Shown: positions 27,590 through 36,014 of the stretch, one piece after another | Layout: the number at the start of each line of letters is the position of its first letter | How positions within the stretch are numbered: the stretch's first letter is position 1 | Source: Desulfobacteraceae bacterium | GTDB lineage: Bacteria; Desulfobacterota; Desulfobacteria; Desulfobacterales; RPRI01 | DNA length: 58,144 bases | Direction of reading: 5' to 3' | NCBI GenBank assembly: GCA_011391695.1 | Contig: JAABQB010000016.1 | Coordinates: forward strand, 1 to 58,144 | The notes under the pieces: model-generated | Told to the model about the DNA's origin: nothing | Seen by the model: the letters and a program-made list of their open reading frames with translations, nothing else | Database searches by the model: none | Translations under genes and position numbers: made by a program

Positions 27590-28791
27590 GATGAAACCTC
27601 TTTGCTCTCTTTCTTGATATTATTATTTACGGGTTTTACACCGTCAGTAATTTCGACCGAAGCTCCGGGTGTCAGCCGAAGATGTCCGTCCGTAACAACT
27701 TTTTCTCCGGCCAGGACTCCTTTTTCGATCACTGTTTCGCCGTTGTAGGACATTCCCGCTGAAACCGGTTTATATTCAACCTTGTTATCGGGAGTAATCG
27801 TAAAGACGTAGGGACCGCTCGCCCCGTTCTGCACAGCCTGGGAGTGAACAGTAACTGCATCCTTAAGATCACCCAGAGTCAGCACAACATTAACAAACTG
27901 TCCCGGCCAGAGTTTCCGGCTATGGTTATCAAAAATTCCTTTAAGGCTTATCGAACCGGTCCTGGGATCAACCGAATTATCAATAAATGTCAGTCTCCCT
28001 TTTTCAGGCATAGAACGAGCGCCTTCGGAGATTACAGTTATAAAAATAGTCTCTTTTTTGAACCTGCTCATAATTTCAGCCAGATTGCTTTCCGGCACAG
28101 AAAAATTGACATATATCGGTTGAATCTGTTGAATAACAACCAATGATTTGTTGTCATCATTGGCCTTAATCATGTTGCCCTGATCAATGAGAAGATCTCC
28201 TGTTCGTCCTGAAATAGGTGAATATATCGATGTATAGCCAAGCTGGACCTTCGCATTTTCAACAACAGCTTCATCCGCCAGTATGGTAGCCGTTAATGCG
28301 CCGAGATTGGTACGAACCTGATCAAACTGTTCCCTGCTGATGCTGCCTCTTTGCATCAGGTTCTCATACCGCCGGTAGTCATCTTCAGCTTTTGCCGCAA
28401 GTGCCTTGTCCTTTTCAAGCTTCGCCAAAGCTTCGTTGAGAACTGCCTGAAACGGCTGGGGATCTATGGTAAAAAGAAGCTTTCCTCTGGGAACATCCTC
28501 TCCTTCTTTAAAATGTACTTTTTGAAGTTCCCCGTTGACTCTTGCCTTTATTGAAACAGTGGCAAAAGCTCCCACGTTGCCGATAGCCCGTATTTCCTTT
28601 GGAATATCTTTAAGCTTTGCAACATCCGCTGTAACCGGCACCGGCCTTTGTGCGCTCTTTGCGGCGCCTTTCACTTTTTTTTCTCCGGAATCCTCCGGAG
28701 GCTTGGCTTTGCACCCTGTTATTGCAAGCACAAGAAAGCAGAACAGGCAGATAATCAGGTTGCAGGCTCTTCTGTTTTTGATTTGAATCAT
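27586..28791 (-). CDS. RND efflux periplasmic adaptor lipoprotein (MdtA/AcrA type)
   Basis: The 401-residue membrane-fusion protein has a lipoprotein signal with lipobox ITGC (cysteine about 27). The biotinyl-lipoyl halves are VSIKARVNGELQKVHFKEGE (about 82-101) and VQLGYTSIYSPISGRTGDLL, separated by a coiled hairpin, followed by beta-barrel and membrane-proximal domains. It bridges the RND pump to an outer-membrane channel. It is the first gene of the adaptor-pump-glpK unit. Confidence 0.9.
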   Translation of the reverse strand: MIQIKNRRACNLIICLFCFLVLAITGCKAKPPEDSGEKKVKGAAKSAQRPVPVTADVAKLKDIPKEIRAIGNVGAFATVSIKARVNGELQKVHFKEGEDVPRGKLLFTIDPQPFQAVLNEALAKLEKDKALAAKAEDDYRRYENLMQRGSISREQFDQVRTNLGALTATILADEAVVENAKVQLGYTSIYSPISGRTGDLLIDQGNMIKANDDNKSLVVIQQIQPIYVNFSVPESNLAEIMSRFKKETIFITVISEGARSMPEKGRLTFIDNSVDPRTGSISLKGIFDNHSRKLWPGQFVNVVLTLGDLKDAVTVHSQAVQNGASGPYVFTITPDNKVEYKPVSAGMSYNGETVIEKGVLAGEKVVTDGHLRLTPGASVEITDGVKPVNNNIKKESKEVSS

Positions 28792-29104
28792 AAATAATCA
28801 CCGTCCATTAATATATTTGGTTCTTCTCCCAATTGGTTGGGAGAAAGGAGTCCAGGATTAGAGGATTCAAGGGTTCAAGTGTTTGTTTTCTAATGATTTT
28901 ATCTTCTGATTTTATCTTCGGCTTTAAGCATCCTCTCAACCTCCCCGATATCTCTTACGAAGTTCTGATTTGGGAAATGTTTTCGTTGCTTTATAAATCG
29001 CCAGACATAGTTGATAAGACTTTTGCCAGACTTTTAACTCTTTGTAATTCTTAAGCATTACACTTGAATCCTTAATCTCTTGACCCTTGGAATCCTGTTT
29101 TTAT
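28792..29104. other. Gene-free region with hairpin and TTCAAG-type repeats
   Basis: A perfect hairpin TTCTCCCAA-TTGG-TTGGGAGAA lies at 28824-28845. It is followed by a periodic stretch (AGGATTAG-AGGATTCA-AGGGTTCA), an 8-base repeat family, and near 29060-29120 the same repeat appears in the opposite orientation. No gene is seen; short frames here have no recognisable content. Confidence 0.5.
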
Positions 29105-29260
29105 TCACTCGAATCCTTGAACCCTGCCGAAGGCCCGCCAATCTTTTAATTTTAATGCCTTGGTAACATTTTTAGTAAATGAATCCAGGGCGGCACCGAC
29201 AGCAGCTTTTGAGATTTTTGCATCGGCGACTATTGCATCAACAAATTCTGCTTTCGTCAT
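29105..29260 (-). pseudogene. Truncated HU-family DNA-binding protein
   Basis: From an ATG at 29260, with AAAGGAGAA upstream, the frame reads MTKAEFVDAIVADAKISKAA then GAALDSFTKNVTKALK, the N-terminal dimerisation helices of HU. HU should continue with a KGD..LVGFGTF beta arm; instead it becomes LKDWRAFGRVQGFE and stops. The last codons are made by the TTCAAGGATTCGAG repeat. Only about half of the 90-residue protein is left, so DNA binding should be lost. Confidence 0.75.
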
Positions 29261-29360
29261 GAATGATTCTCCTTTTATTGGGGGAGTGGTGGCTACGCAA
29301 AAAAACCGTAACCGGAAAATATTCCAATATATCTTCAGTGTCAACTTTTTGTTCCTGCAC

Positions 29361-29413
29361 TTTTGGAGTTACCAATTTTGGAGTTACCTTTGGAGTTACC
29401 TTTGGAGTTACCA
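29361..29413. repeat. Tandem TTTGGAGTTACC repeat
   Basis: Four copies of TTTGGAGTTACC (12-16 base spacing, two with an extra AA and T) stand in a row. On the minus strand they read as a VTPK tract within an open frame of doubtful reality. The repeat is close in form to the VTP-rich linkers of some helicase-like regulators, but no such domain is present. Confidence 0.6.
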
Positions 29414-29494
29414 ATTGCATAACTTCTGCCATGATGATATTGTTTTTTATCGCTTCTTGAAGCTCTGTTTTATTTACCTTGTGGTGACAATGGC

Positions 29495-30124
29495 ATGATA
29501 ACAAAAAGAAAAAAGCTGCCGATTTTCTGTCTGCTGATAATCATGGCAGGCACCGTTATAATGGCCTGCTCTTCCGGTGCCAGACCACCCAGCCTAGCAA
29601 ACGATGCAGTCATTCTTGCATTCGGGGACAGCCTGACTTTCGGAACCGGGGCCACACCTGCAGAAAGCTACCCCGCGGTACTGGAGCGCCTGGTCGGTAG
29701 GCGGGTGGTTAATTCCGGTGTTCCAGGAGAGGTTACAGGTGAAGGGTTATCCCGTCTTCCGGAGGTGCTTGAGAAAGAGAAACCCGCGCTCCTTATTCTT
29801 TGCCACGGAGGCAATGATATGCTCCGTCGTTTGGATAAGCAGCAAACCGCCGGTAATTTAAGAGCAATGATCCGGTTGGCGCAGGAGCGTGGAGTGTCTG
29901 TTGTAATCATCTCAGTACCATCTCCCGGCCTTGCTCTGTCACCCCCGACGTTTTACCGGGAGACAGCAGCAGAGATGAAGATCCCTTTTGACGAAAAGAC
30001 CTTGGCCATGGTGTTGTCCGATAGCTCCCTCAAATCTGACTATATCCATCCGAATGCCGCTGGATACCGCAGGCTGGCCGAGTCGGTTGCCGACTTTCTC
30101 AAAAAGAGCGGTGCGGTGGAGTAA
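29495..30124 (+). CDS. GDSL/SGNH-family esterase lipoprotein (TesA-like)
   Basis: The 209-residue protein has a lipoprotein signal (lipobox IMAC, cysteine about 25). The SGNH blocks are FGDSLTFGTG (nucleophile serine), NSGVPGEVTGE (glycine), GGND (asparagine) and DYIHPNAAGY (Asp-His). This is the arylesterase / lysophospholipase L1 type, which cuts acyl esters and lysolipids in the periplasm or at the membrane. It stands alone downstream of the VTPK repeat. Confidence 0.85.
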   Translation: MITKRKKLPIFCLLIIMAGTVIMACSSGARPPSLANDAVILAFGDSLTFGTGATPAESYPAVLERLVGRRVVNSGVPGEVTGEGLSRLPEVLEKEKPALLILCHGGNDMLRRLDKQQTAGNLRAMIRLAQERGVSVVIISVPSPGLALSPPTFYRETAAEMKIPFDEKTLAMVLSDSSLKSDYIHPNAAGYRRLAESVADFLKKSGAVE

Positions 30125-30163
30125 CCCTCTGTTGTGTTACGATAAGATCTTGGTAAGATATTT

Positions 30164-31189
30164 ATGAATCAGAGGAATATCCTTTTGAAAATATTATTGC
30201 AAAAATACTGGTTTTTTATCGGCATAATAGCAATGATTTGCATTGCTCTCTTTCTGCCCTTTGTCGGGATGTTTTTGAAAACATACAAAATATTAAGTTT
30301 TGGAATCTTTATCTCCTTTCTGTTAACAGGACTAACTATTGAAACCGATCATATACTCAAAGAACTGCAAAATATAAAAGTTCACGGGGCGGCGCTTTTT
30401 TCCTCTCTTATCTTTTTCCCTGTTCTTGCCTATTATCTTGCTCATTTCTTTTTCAGTACCTCCCCGGATATTGTGATCGGCGCTCTTATCATCGGAGTAG
30501 CTCCGGTGACTATAGCCTCCGGAACCGTGATGACTTCAATTGCCCTGGGAAACGTGCCCCTGAGCCTGTTCATTTGTGTACTGGGAAATCTTTTTTCAAT
30601 TTTAACTATTCCTCTTATGGTTAATCTCATTCTTCAATTTGGAGAAGTATCAATCACTCTCCCGGTTGCGAAAATGCTGATTGAATTATCTGTTACAGTG
30701 CTTCTTCCCGTCCTTCTCGGTCAGGCTCTCCGGATAAAGCTGAAAGACAAAATAGCTTTCATAAGAGGCGGCATCTCAATCTTCAATCAAAGCATTGTTT
30801 TACTAATAATACTCAATGCGTTATCAAGCTCAATAGATGGAATTCTTCATGCCGGGTCAATGCTCATGTTAATTTTTCTGTTTATGATTTGTCTCCATTT
30901 GCTCATTATTTTAATAAACAGGATTATTTCATGGATTCTCCGCCTGGATCTCCCCTCCACGGCGGCGTTTACAATTCATACATCGCAAAAAACATTAACT
31001 GTTTCATATCTGGTATGGGCGGGTTATTTCGCCGCAAAATTTCCAATGGCATTTATTCCGGCAATAGCCTATCACCTAACGCAAATGGTCATGGATACTT
31101 TTGTTGCTCACTGGTTCAGAAGAAAAAGTGAAACGGCCAAACTCAGGTATGAAATAAATGATCATGCTCTTGCAAAATCCAATACATAG
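30164..31189 (+). CDS. SBF-like (bile acid:sodium symporter superfamily) transporter
   Basis: The 341-residue inner-membrane protein has nine to ten membrane segments. The start FIGIIAMICIALFLPFVGMF, then GIFISFLLTGLTIETDHILK and GVAPVTIASGTVMTSIALGN, match the SBF-like/Rch1 branch of the BASS superfamily. These carry organic anions with sodium. It follows the esterase by 39 bases, with a weak GGTAAG before its ATG. Confidence 0.8.
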   Translation: MNQRNILLKILLQKYWFFIGIIAMICIALFLPFVGMFLKTYKILSFGIFISFLLTGLTIETDHILKELQNIKVHGAALFSSLIFFPVLAYYLAHFFFSTSPDIVIGALIIGVAPVTIASGTVMTSIALGNVPLSLFICVLGNLFSILTIPLMVNLILQFGEVSITLPVAKMLIELSVTVLLPVLLGQALRIKLKDKIAFIRGGISIFNQSIVLLIILNALSSSIDGILHAGSMLMLIFLFMICLHLLIILINRIISWILRLDLPSTAAFTIHTSQKTLTVSYLVWAGYFAAKFPMAFIPAIAYHLTQMVMDTFVAHWFRRKSETAKLRYEINDHALAKSNT

Positions 31190-31338
31190 TGTCCATTATC
31201 AAACAGAATCTGGATATATGAGAGTTTTCAATCAGGAAACAGGCAATGAGAGGAGGTATTTACGGGGCATCCCACAAATTCATCCCATGAGAATTGCGCA
31301 CCCAATCTTTATGGAAAACAAAAAGGCGGCCTGTTCAA

Positions 31339-31845
31339 GTGAAAAAAACGATAATAGTAAATGATAAGATGCAGGGAAACTTCAGGTATTTATTAACGGA
31401 GCCTGTCGGCAGGAATTTTGATGTAGAATTTAAACCGGAGCTTACCCCGGAACAAATGCTTGAATTAGGTGTATTTGGTGGAAAATACATGACCGATTGT
31501 CAAAAAGAGTTCCCAGCGTCATGGTTTAAACAAGCAAGGCTTTGTTCTGAAAGGCACGACCCAAATTTAAATTACTTTGGTGAAAACGCAAGTCAACCGC
31601 TTTCTGTCTGGAGAAACAAAGGATGGATTTATCCTGACGATCCCCGCGGATGGTTTCAGTGGTATTGCCGTTATTATGTGGGCAGGCGCCTGCCTGGTGA
31701 AGATAAGCGCCAGATAAGGCGATGGAAGGCAATTCAAAGGCACATTGCTCAGATCAGGAAAAACTGTACTGAGCCCGGTGCCGTATGCCGGCCGAAACAG
31801 CGACAAGCTATTCTTCACTGGGCTTATGATAGCAGAAAGCTTTGA
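31339..31845 (+). CDS. Conserved protein of unknown function
   Basis: From GTG at 31339 the frame begins VKKTIIVNDKMQGNFRYLLT and continues with FKPELTPEQMLELGVFGGKY and ENASQPLSVWRNKGWIYPDD, then PRGWFQWYCRYYVGRR. I recall closely similar uncharacterised proteins in many bacteria that begin at this point, which is why an upstream in-frame ATG (31294) is not preferred. It is rich in W, Y and R and has no signal peptide or membrane helix. The C-terminus (QRQAILHWAYDSRKL) is basic. It ends 15 bases before the next gene, so the pair may be an operon. Confidence 0.65.
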   Translation: MKKTIIVNDKMQGNFRYLLTEPVGRNFDVEFKPELTPEQMLELGVFGGKYMTDCQKEFPASWFKQARLCSERHDPNLNYFGENASQPLSVWRNKGWIYPDDPRGWFQWYCRYYVGRRLPGEDKRQIRRWKAIQRHIAQIRKNCTEPGAVCRPKQRQAILHWAYDSRKL

Positions 31846-31859
31846 AGGAGAGATGCAAA

Positions 31860-32465
31860 ATGGGTAAAAAAGATAAAAAGATTATAATCATTGCGCAGTG
31901 CCTTGTTAATCCTTACTGTCGCGTTCACATCCTTGGGCAGAATTTTTCTTTGTCCAAGGAGATTGTCGATTATCTCATGGAAAAAAAAGTGGGAATTATA
32001 CAGTATCTTTGTCCGGAGACTACCGTTATGGGACTTATGCGTAATCCTCAGGGCAGGCAACAGTACGACAGCATTTTCTTTCGCAATCATTGCAAGGAAC
32101 TTCTAAAGACCCCGATGCTGATGGTCAGAGAATTTCTTAAGAATAATTATCGTTTAACCTGTTTCCTGGGTTTGGAGAACAGCCCTACCTGCGGCATTCA
32201 CTGGGGAAAGCATAAAATAAATAGATACCAGACAGAATCTCCCAATCCGGTGGATAATCCATCCCCGGATGAGCCTGTGTTGATGGGTATCATGGCCGAA
32301 ATATTATCGGAGGAGCTGGCTAAGGAAAATATCAAGGTTCCGTTCATTGATTTTCCCGCAATGTCCCAGCAAGATTCTGAAAAAAGAAGGATTTTCTGGG
32401 AATATTTGCGTAAGACGGTAGAACCGAACTTTATTGATAGTGAACATGGGTATCAGCAGATCTGA
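31860..32465 (+). CDS. TudS-related putative desulfidase (CD3072-type)
   Basis: The 201-residue protein resembles the DUF523/TudS family that uses an oxygen-sensitive [4Fe-4S] cluster to remove sulfur from thio-compounds such as thiouracil. Three cysteines fall where cluster ligands are expected: C14 (IAQCLVNP), C51 (YLCPET) and C111 (NSPTCGIHW). The NP after the first cysteine and the NSPTCG motif are family marks. The start at 31860 is chosen because GGAGAG lies 8 bases before it. Substrate unknown. Confidence 0.72.
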   Translation: MGKKDKKIIIIAQCLVNPYCRVHILGQNFSLSKEIVDYLMEKKVGIIQYLCPETTVMGLMRNPQGRQQYDSIFFRNHCKELLKTPMLMVREFLKNNYRLTCFLGLENSPTCGIHWGKHKINRYQTESPNPVDNPSPDEPVLMGIMAEILSEELAKENIKVPFIDFPAMSQQDSEKRRIFWEYLRKTVEPNFIDSEHGYQQI

Positions 32466-32492
32466 CACCAAGAGACGACTCGCTGTTTCGGT

Positions 32493-33524
32493 TCAATACT
32501 GCTTCTTCATGTAATAATCTTTGTACCATTTAACAAATTGCTTAATTCCTGTTTCCAGTGAAGTCTGCGGCTTGAATCCGACATCTCTCATCAGATCATC
32601 AACATCGGCGTAGGTTGAAACAACATCCCCGGGCTGAAGATCAAGAAATTCCTTTATTGCTTTTTTCCCGAGAGTTTCTTCGATGGCTTCTATGAATTTT
32701 ATCAGTTCAACAGGATTATTGTTTCCTATATTGTAGATCCTGTATTTCGTATATGATGTGCCGGGATCGGGATTTCTCCCGCTCCATTTTGGATCGGGCT
32801 CCGGAACCCGTTTCATGATCCTCGCAACCCCTTCAATTATATCATCTATATAGGTAAAATCCCGCGTCATTTTACCGTGATTGAAAACCTTTATGGGCTT
32901 TCCCTCGAGGATAGCGCTTGTAAAAAGAAAAAGCGCCATATCAGGACGCCCCCACGGTCCGTAAACCGTAAAGAACCTGAGACCCGTGCAAGGAAGCCCG
33001 AAGAGGTGGCTGTAGGAATGGGCCATGAGTTCATTCGCTTTCTTGGTGGCTGCATATAAAGAAACGGGGTGATCGACGTTGTCATGAACGGAAAATGGCA
33101 TTTTTGTGTTCGCGCCATAAACTGAACTGGATGAAGCAAAAACAAGATGTTTCACCCCGTTATGCCTGCAGCATTCAAGAATATTTGTAAAACCGACTAT
33201 GTTGGCATCGATATATGCCTGCGGGTTCTTCAATGAATATCTGACGCCTGCCTGCGCAGCAAGATTAACCACAACGTCAAACTTATTCTTTTCAAATACT
33301 CTTTCAAGACCCTCTTTCCCGGCAATATCCGTCTTAACAAATGCGAAATTCCCGTATGATAAAAGCCGGGCAAGCCTCGCCTCCTTCAGACCAACATCAT
33401 AATAAGGATTCATATTGTCTATGCCGGTTATCTGAAGACCCTCGTTTAATAGTCTTAAACAAAGATGATAACCGATAAATCCCGCCGCACCTGTAACAAG
33501 TACTCTTTCCGCATTTATATCCAT
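32493..33524 (-). CDS. UDP-glucuronate 4-epimerase family protein
   Basis: The 343-residue extended short-chain dehydrogenase has the NAD motif [12 protein letters not shown], the catalytic YAATK (Y-x-x-x-K) and the UDP-sugar motif [17 protein letters not shown]. The last pattern is that of UDP-glucuronate 4-epimerases, which make UDP-galacturonate for surface polysaccharides. ATG at 33524 is preferred; GGAG lies 9 bases upstream. No polysaccharide cluster surrounds it. Confidence 0.88.
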   Translation of the reverse strand: MDINAERVLVTGAAGFIGYHLCLRLLNEGLQITGIDNMNPYYDVGLKEARLARLLSYGNFAFVKTDIAGKEGLERVFEKNKFDVVVNLAAQAGVRYSLKNPQAYIDANIVGFTNILECCRHNGVKHLVFASSSSVYGANTKMPFSVHDNVDHPVSLYAATKKANELMAHSYSHLFGLPCTGLRFFTVYGPWGRPDMALFLFTSAILEGKPIKVFNHGKMTRDFTYIDDIIEGVARIMKRVPEPDPKWSGRNPDPGTSYTKYRIYNIGNNNPVELIKFIEAIEETLGKKAIKEFLDLQPGDVVSTYADVDDLMRDVGFKPQTSLETGIKQFVKWYKDYYMKKQY

Positions 33525-33545
33525 TTGCAAAACTCCGTTTTATAA

Positions 33546-33736
33546 GCTGGTTTCTGATCACTGGTCACTGGTTACTGATCACTGGTCACTGGTCCATGGT
33601 CTCTGGTTCGAAAAGCCGTAATTCGTACATCGAAGTTCGTACATCGTACTTCGGTCACTGATCACTGATAACTGGTCACTGGTTACTGATCCCTGATCCC
33701 TGATAACTGGTTACTGATCCCTGATTACCGATCACT
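33546..33736. repeat. Heptamer tandem repeat array (TCACTGG type)
   Basis: The 190-base gap upstream of the epimerase is almost entirely degenerate 7-base units such as TCACTGG, TTACTGA, TCACTGA and TCTCTGG, with a central break (33606-33655, GTACATCGAAGTTCGTACATC, itself repeated). It has no coding content. Its form is like heptanucleotide repeats known in filamentous cyanobacteria. Confidence 0.8.
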
Positions 33737-33742
33737 GCCTTT

Positions 33743-34663
33743 TCAACCCGCCACATTAAGCCAGAAAGAAAATGTCGCGGCTGATATGAGAGTGCTTGAG
33801 GAAATTGCCGCGACCGCGAAATTGGCGTCCCCGTCCATCTCCTTTGCCATTATGTATGCGATCGTGGCCGTGGGTGATGCGAGAAGTATCAGGCCTGGCA
33901 GGTACTCGCCAGGCGAAATACCATAAAGCCCGTATAAAATAAATCCCACGCACGGCAGAACGATCAGTTTAAATAAATTTGCTGAAATAACGGAAAACAC
34001 GGAGAGGCGCATAACCTCAAAAGATAGGGAAGCGCCTATTACAAGCAACGCCATCGGTAGAGCAAGGTTTCCAAGAATATCAAGAATCCTCCCTATGACT
34101 TCAGGCACCGGTATCTCCATAACAGAGAAGAATATCCCGGCCATCGCCGACAGTATTACGGGATTTCCGAATATCTTTTGCATAAAAAAAAGCCGGTTTT
34201 CCCTGAAAGGAACATTCTTTCCGTATAGAACAAGAGCCGCCACCGCAAGAAAATTCTGCAGGATCATAACGAAGCCGCCTATTATTCCGGCCTTTACAAA
34301 TCCCTCCTGCCCCATGAAATAATAAGCGACGGCAAAACCAATATATCCGAGGTTTCCATGAATGGAAGATTGTATATAGGTTCCAAGGGTCTTTTCTCCC
34401 CTCTTTGCAATCTTTCCTGCCATCCATGAAAGAGCAAAAACCGCAACAACAGAGGAAAGAGTGATAAGCAGCACGGTCAAATTGAACTGCGCCTTAAAAG
34501 AAGCTTTCGCTACAGACCTGAAAATCATCGCGGGAATGGCAATATAAAATACAAGCCTGTTTGCGGGCCCCAGAAATTCGGGCGGGATAAAACCTCTCGA
34601 CCGGATAAACCATCCTATAATTACAATGGAAAATATTGGAATTATTGTTGAAACTATATGCAT
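33743..34663 (-). CDS. AEC (auxin efflux carrier) family permease
   Basis: The 306-residue inner-membrane protein has ten predicted helices in two halves. The pattern PEFLGPANRLVFYIAIPAMI near the start and LILLASPTATIAYIMAKEMD near the end are typical of bacterial AEC permeases such as MdcF or YwkB, which move malonate, malate or other small acids. No metabolic partner is adjacent, so the substrate is open. Confidence 0.82.
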   Translation of the reverse strand: MHIVSTIIPIFSIVIIGWFIRSRGFIPPEFLGPANRLVFYIAIPAMIFRSVAKASFKAQFNLTVLLITLSSVVAVFALSWMAGKIAKRGEKTLGTYIQSSIHGNLGYIGFAVAYYFMGQEGFVKAGIIGGFVMILQNFLAVAALVLYGKNVPFRENRLFFMQKIFGNPVILSAMAGIFFSVMEIPVPEVIGRILDILGNLALPMALLVIGASLSFEVMRLSVFSVISANLFKLIVLPCVGFILYGLYGISPGEYLPGLILLASPTATIAYIMAKEMDGDANFAVAAISSSTLISAATFSFWLNVAG

Positions 34664-34753
34664 ATTTAATTCTGATTTATTTTAAGTGTTTGACATTTAA
34701 ATCAATTTCATTTAATCAATTCAACAATAACACGCTCGTAAAAACTATATTTT

Positions 34754-34835
34754 CTCACAAAGGCACTAAGAACACGAAGAAAAAATTCATTTAATCTTAA
34801 CATTTAACTTTGTGATCTTTGTGGCTTGGTGTGAG
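34754..34835. repeat. Imperfect palindromic element (CTCACAAAG/CTTTGTG)
   Basis: CTCACAAAGGCACTAAGAAC on the left mirrors, with mismatches, CTTTGTGGCTTGGTGTGAG on the right. A 30-base AT-rich spacer lies between. It fills the middle of the region upstream of the moaD-like gene. Confidence 0.5.
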
Positions 34836-34904
34836 ATCCTGACAACGAAACCATCAAGTACGGGCTGTTTCATATCTTATTTCGCCAATAAATAAAATTA
34901 AAAA

Positions 34905-35144
34905 ATGGGAAAACAGGCATATATAACTTTAAAGCTTTTTGCCACACTCGGAAAATTCACACCCGATTCGTCGGATAACTATCCGGTAGAGTCCGGAACA
35001 TCTGTCCGCAACCTTATTGCCGGGCTTAAAATTCCTGAAGAGAAGGCAAAGCTGATTTTTATAGACGGCGTCAAGGGCGAGCTCGACTCCATAATTAATG
35101 GCGGTGAAAGAATAGGTATTTTCCCGCCGGTCGGAGGCGGATGA
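34905..35144 (+). CDS. MoaD/ThiS-family sulfur-carrier protein
   Basis: The 79-residue beta-grasp protein ends in the PPVGGG tail whose terminal glycine is activated by an E1-like enzyme. The middle IFIDGVKGELDSIINGGERI is typical of MoaD-like carriers. It supplies sulfur for molybdopterin, tungstopterin or thiamine-type synthesis. It overlaps its activating-enzyme gene by 4 bases, strong evidence that they act as a pair. No other cofactor gene is near. Confidence 0.85.
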   Translation: MGKQAYITLKLFATLGKFTPDSSDNYPVESGTSVRNLIAGLKIPEEKAKLIFIDGVKGELDSIINGGERIGIFPPVGGG

Positions 35145-36004
35145 TCTTGGATATTGAACTGCAATATAAAATCATAGCGCTTTCAAACAAGAAAGAACTT
35201 CCGGATAAGACACCCTGTAACAGTATTTCTATCAATAATATTGCCGATATATCCCGAAAGGCAGGTATAAGCTGCAGAGAAGTGGAGATAGCTTCTCTTG
35301 AATCTGAAATCATTCCTGAACGGTATATCCGCAACATGAAATCCTTTTCCGCAACCGATCAGGCAATTCTTTTAAAATCGATGATAACCATTGTCGGTCT
35401 GGGAGGCCTTGGGGGAGTCGTTACAGAAATACTTGCCCGCATGGGAATAGGAAGATTAAACCTGATCGACGGGGATATATTTGAAGAAAGCAACCTGAAC
35501 CGCCAGTATCTGTGCGTGGAAAATCTCATTGCAACGCCAAAGGCTGAAGCCGCAGCAAAGAGAGTAAAAGAGATCAACTCTTCCGTCGATGTACAGAAAT
35601 ATTCCGAATATCTCGATAAAGAGAATGCTTCAGGCATTATCGAAGATTCAGACGTTGTTATCGACTGCCTCGATTCACTATCGGGCCGTTTTATTCTGGA
35701 GAAGGCTTCGAAAAAAGAGGGCTGCCGCCTTGTATCTGCGGCAGTCGCGGGAAACTACGGTCATGTTACCACGATATTTCCTGAAGATCCCGGTTTAAGG
35801 CTGATTTACGGCGAGGCTGAAAACGCTCCTAACAAGGGGGCCGAAACGTCTCTCGGCGCGCTATCTCACTGTGTTTCGCTGGTTGCTTCCCTTGAGGCTT
35901 CGGAAGCAATAAAAATTCTTCTTAATAAAGGTTCTCTTTTAAGAAACAAACTGCTTCTGGTCGATCTTGACGGCAATTCGTTCGAAACCATGCAACTAAT
36001 TTAA
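35141..36004 (+). CDS. ThiF/MoeB/HesA-family adenylyltransferase
   Basis: The 287-residue E1-like enzyme has the nucleotide motif IVGLGGLGGVVTEIL (about 83-97), the FEESNLNRQY motif and the DVVIDCLDSL motif. It adenylates the C-terminal glycine of the upstream carrier. An N-terminal extension of about 75 residues precedes the domain, and no zinc-binding CxxC pairs are present, unlike E. coli MoeB. Whether it serves molybdenum, tungsten or sulfur pathways cannot be told here. Confidence 0.85.
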   Translation: MILDIELQYKIIALSNKKELPDKTPCNSISINNIADISRKAGISCREVEIASLESEIIPERYIRNMKSFSATDQAILLKSMITIVGLGGLGGVVTEILARMGIGRLNLIDGDIFEESNLNRQYLCVENLIATPKAEAAAKRVKEINSSVDVQKYSEYLDKENASGIIEDSDVVIDCLDSLSGRFILEKASKKEGCRLVSAAVAGNYGHVTTIFPEDPGLRLIYGEAENAPNKGAETSLGALSHCVSLVASLEASEAIKILLNKGSLLRNKLLLVDLDGNSFETMQLI

Positions 36005-36014
36005 AAGCCGAACA

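Noticed and set aside
29238-29504. Minus-strand frame with a VTPK tract
   Set aside because: The VTPK residues come from the TTTGGAGTTACC tandem repeat, and the flanks have no domain; it overlaps the HU upstream region. Kept only as a repeat.
33546-33736. Possible CRISPR array
   Set aside because: Units are 7 bases with no unique spacers and no cas genes nearby.
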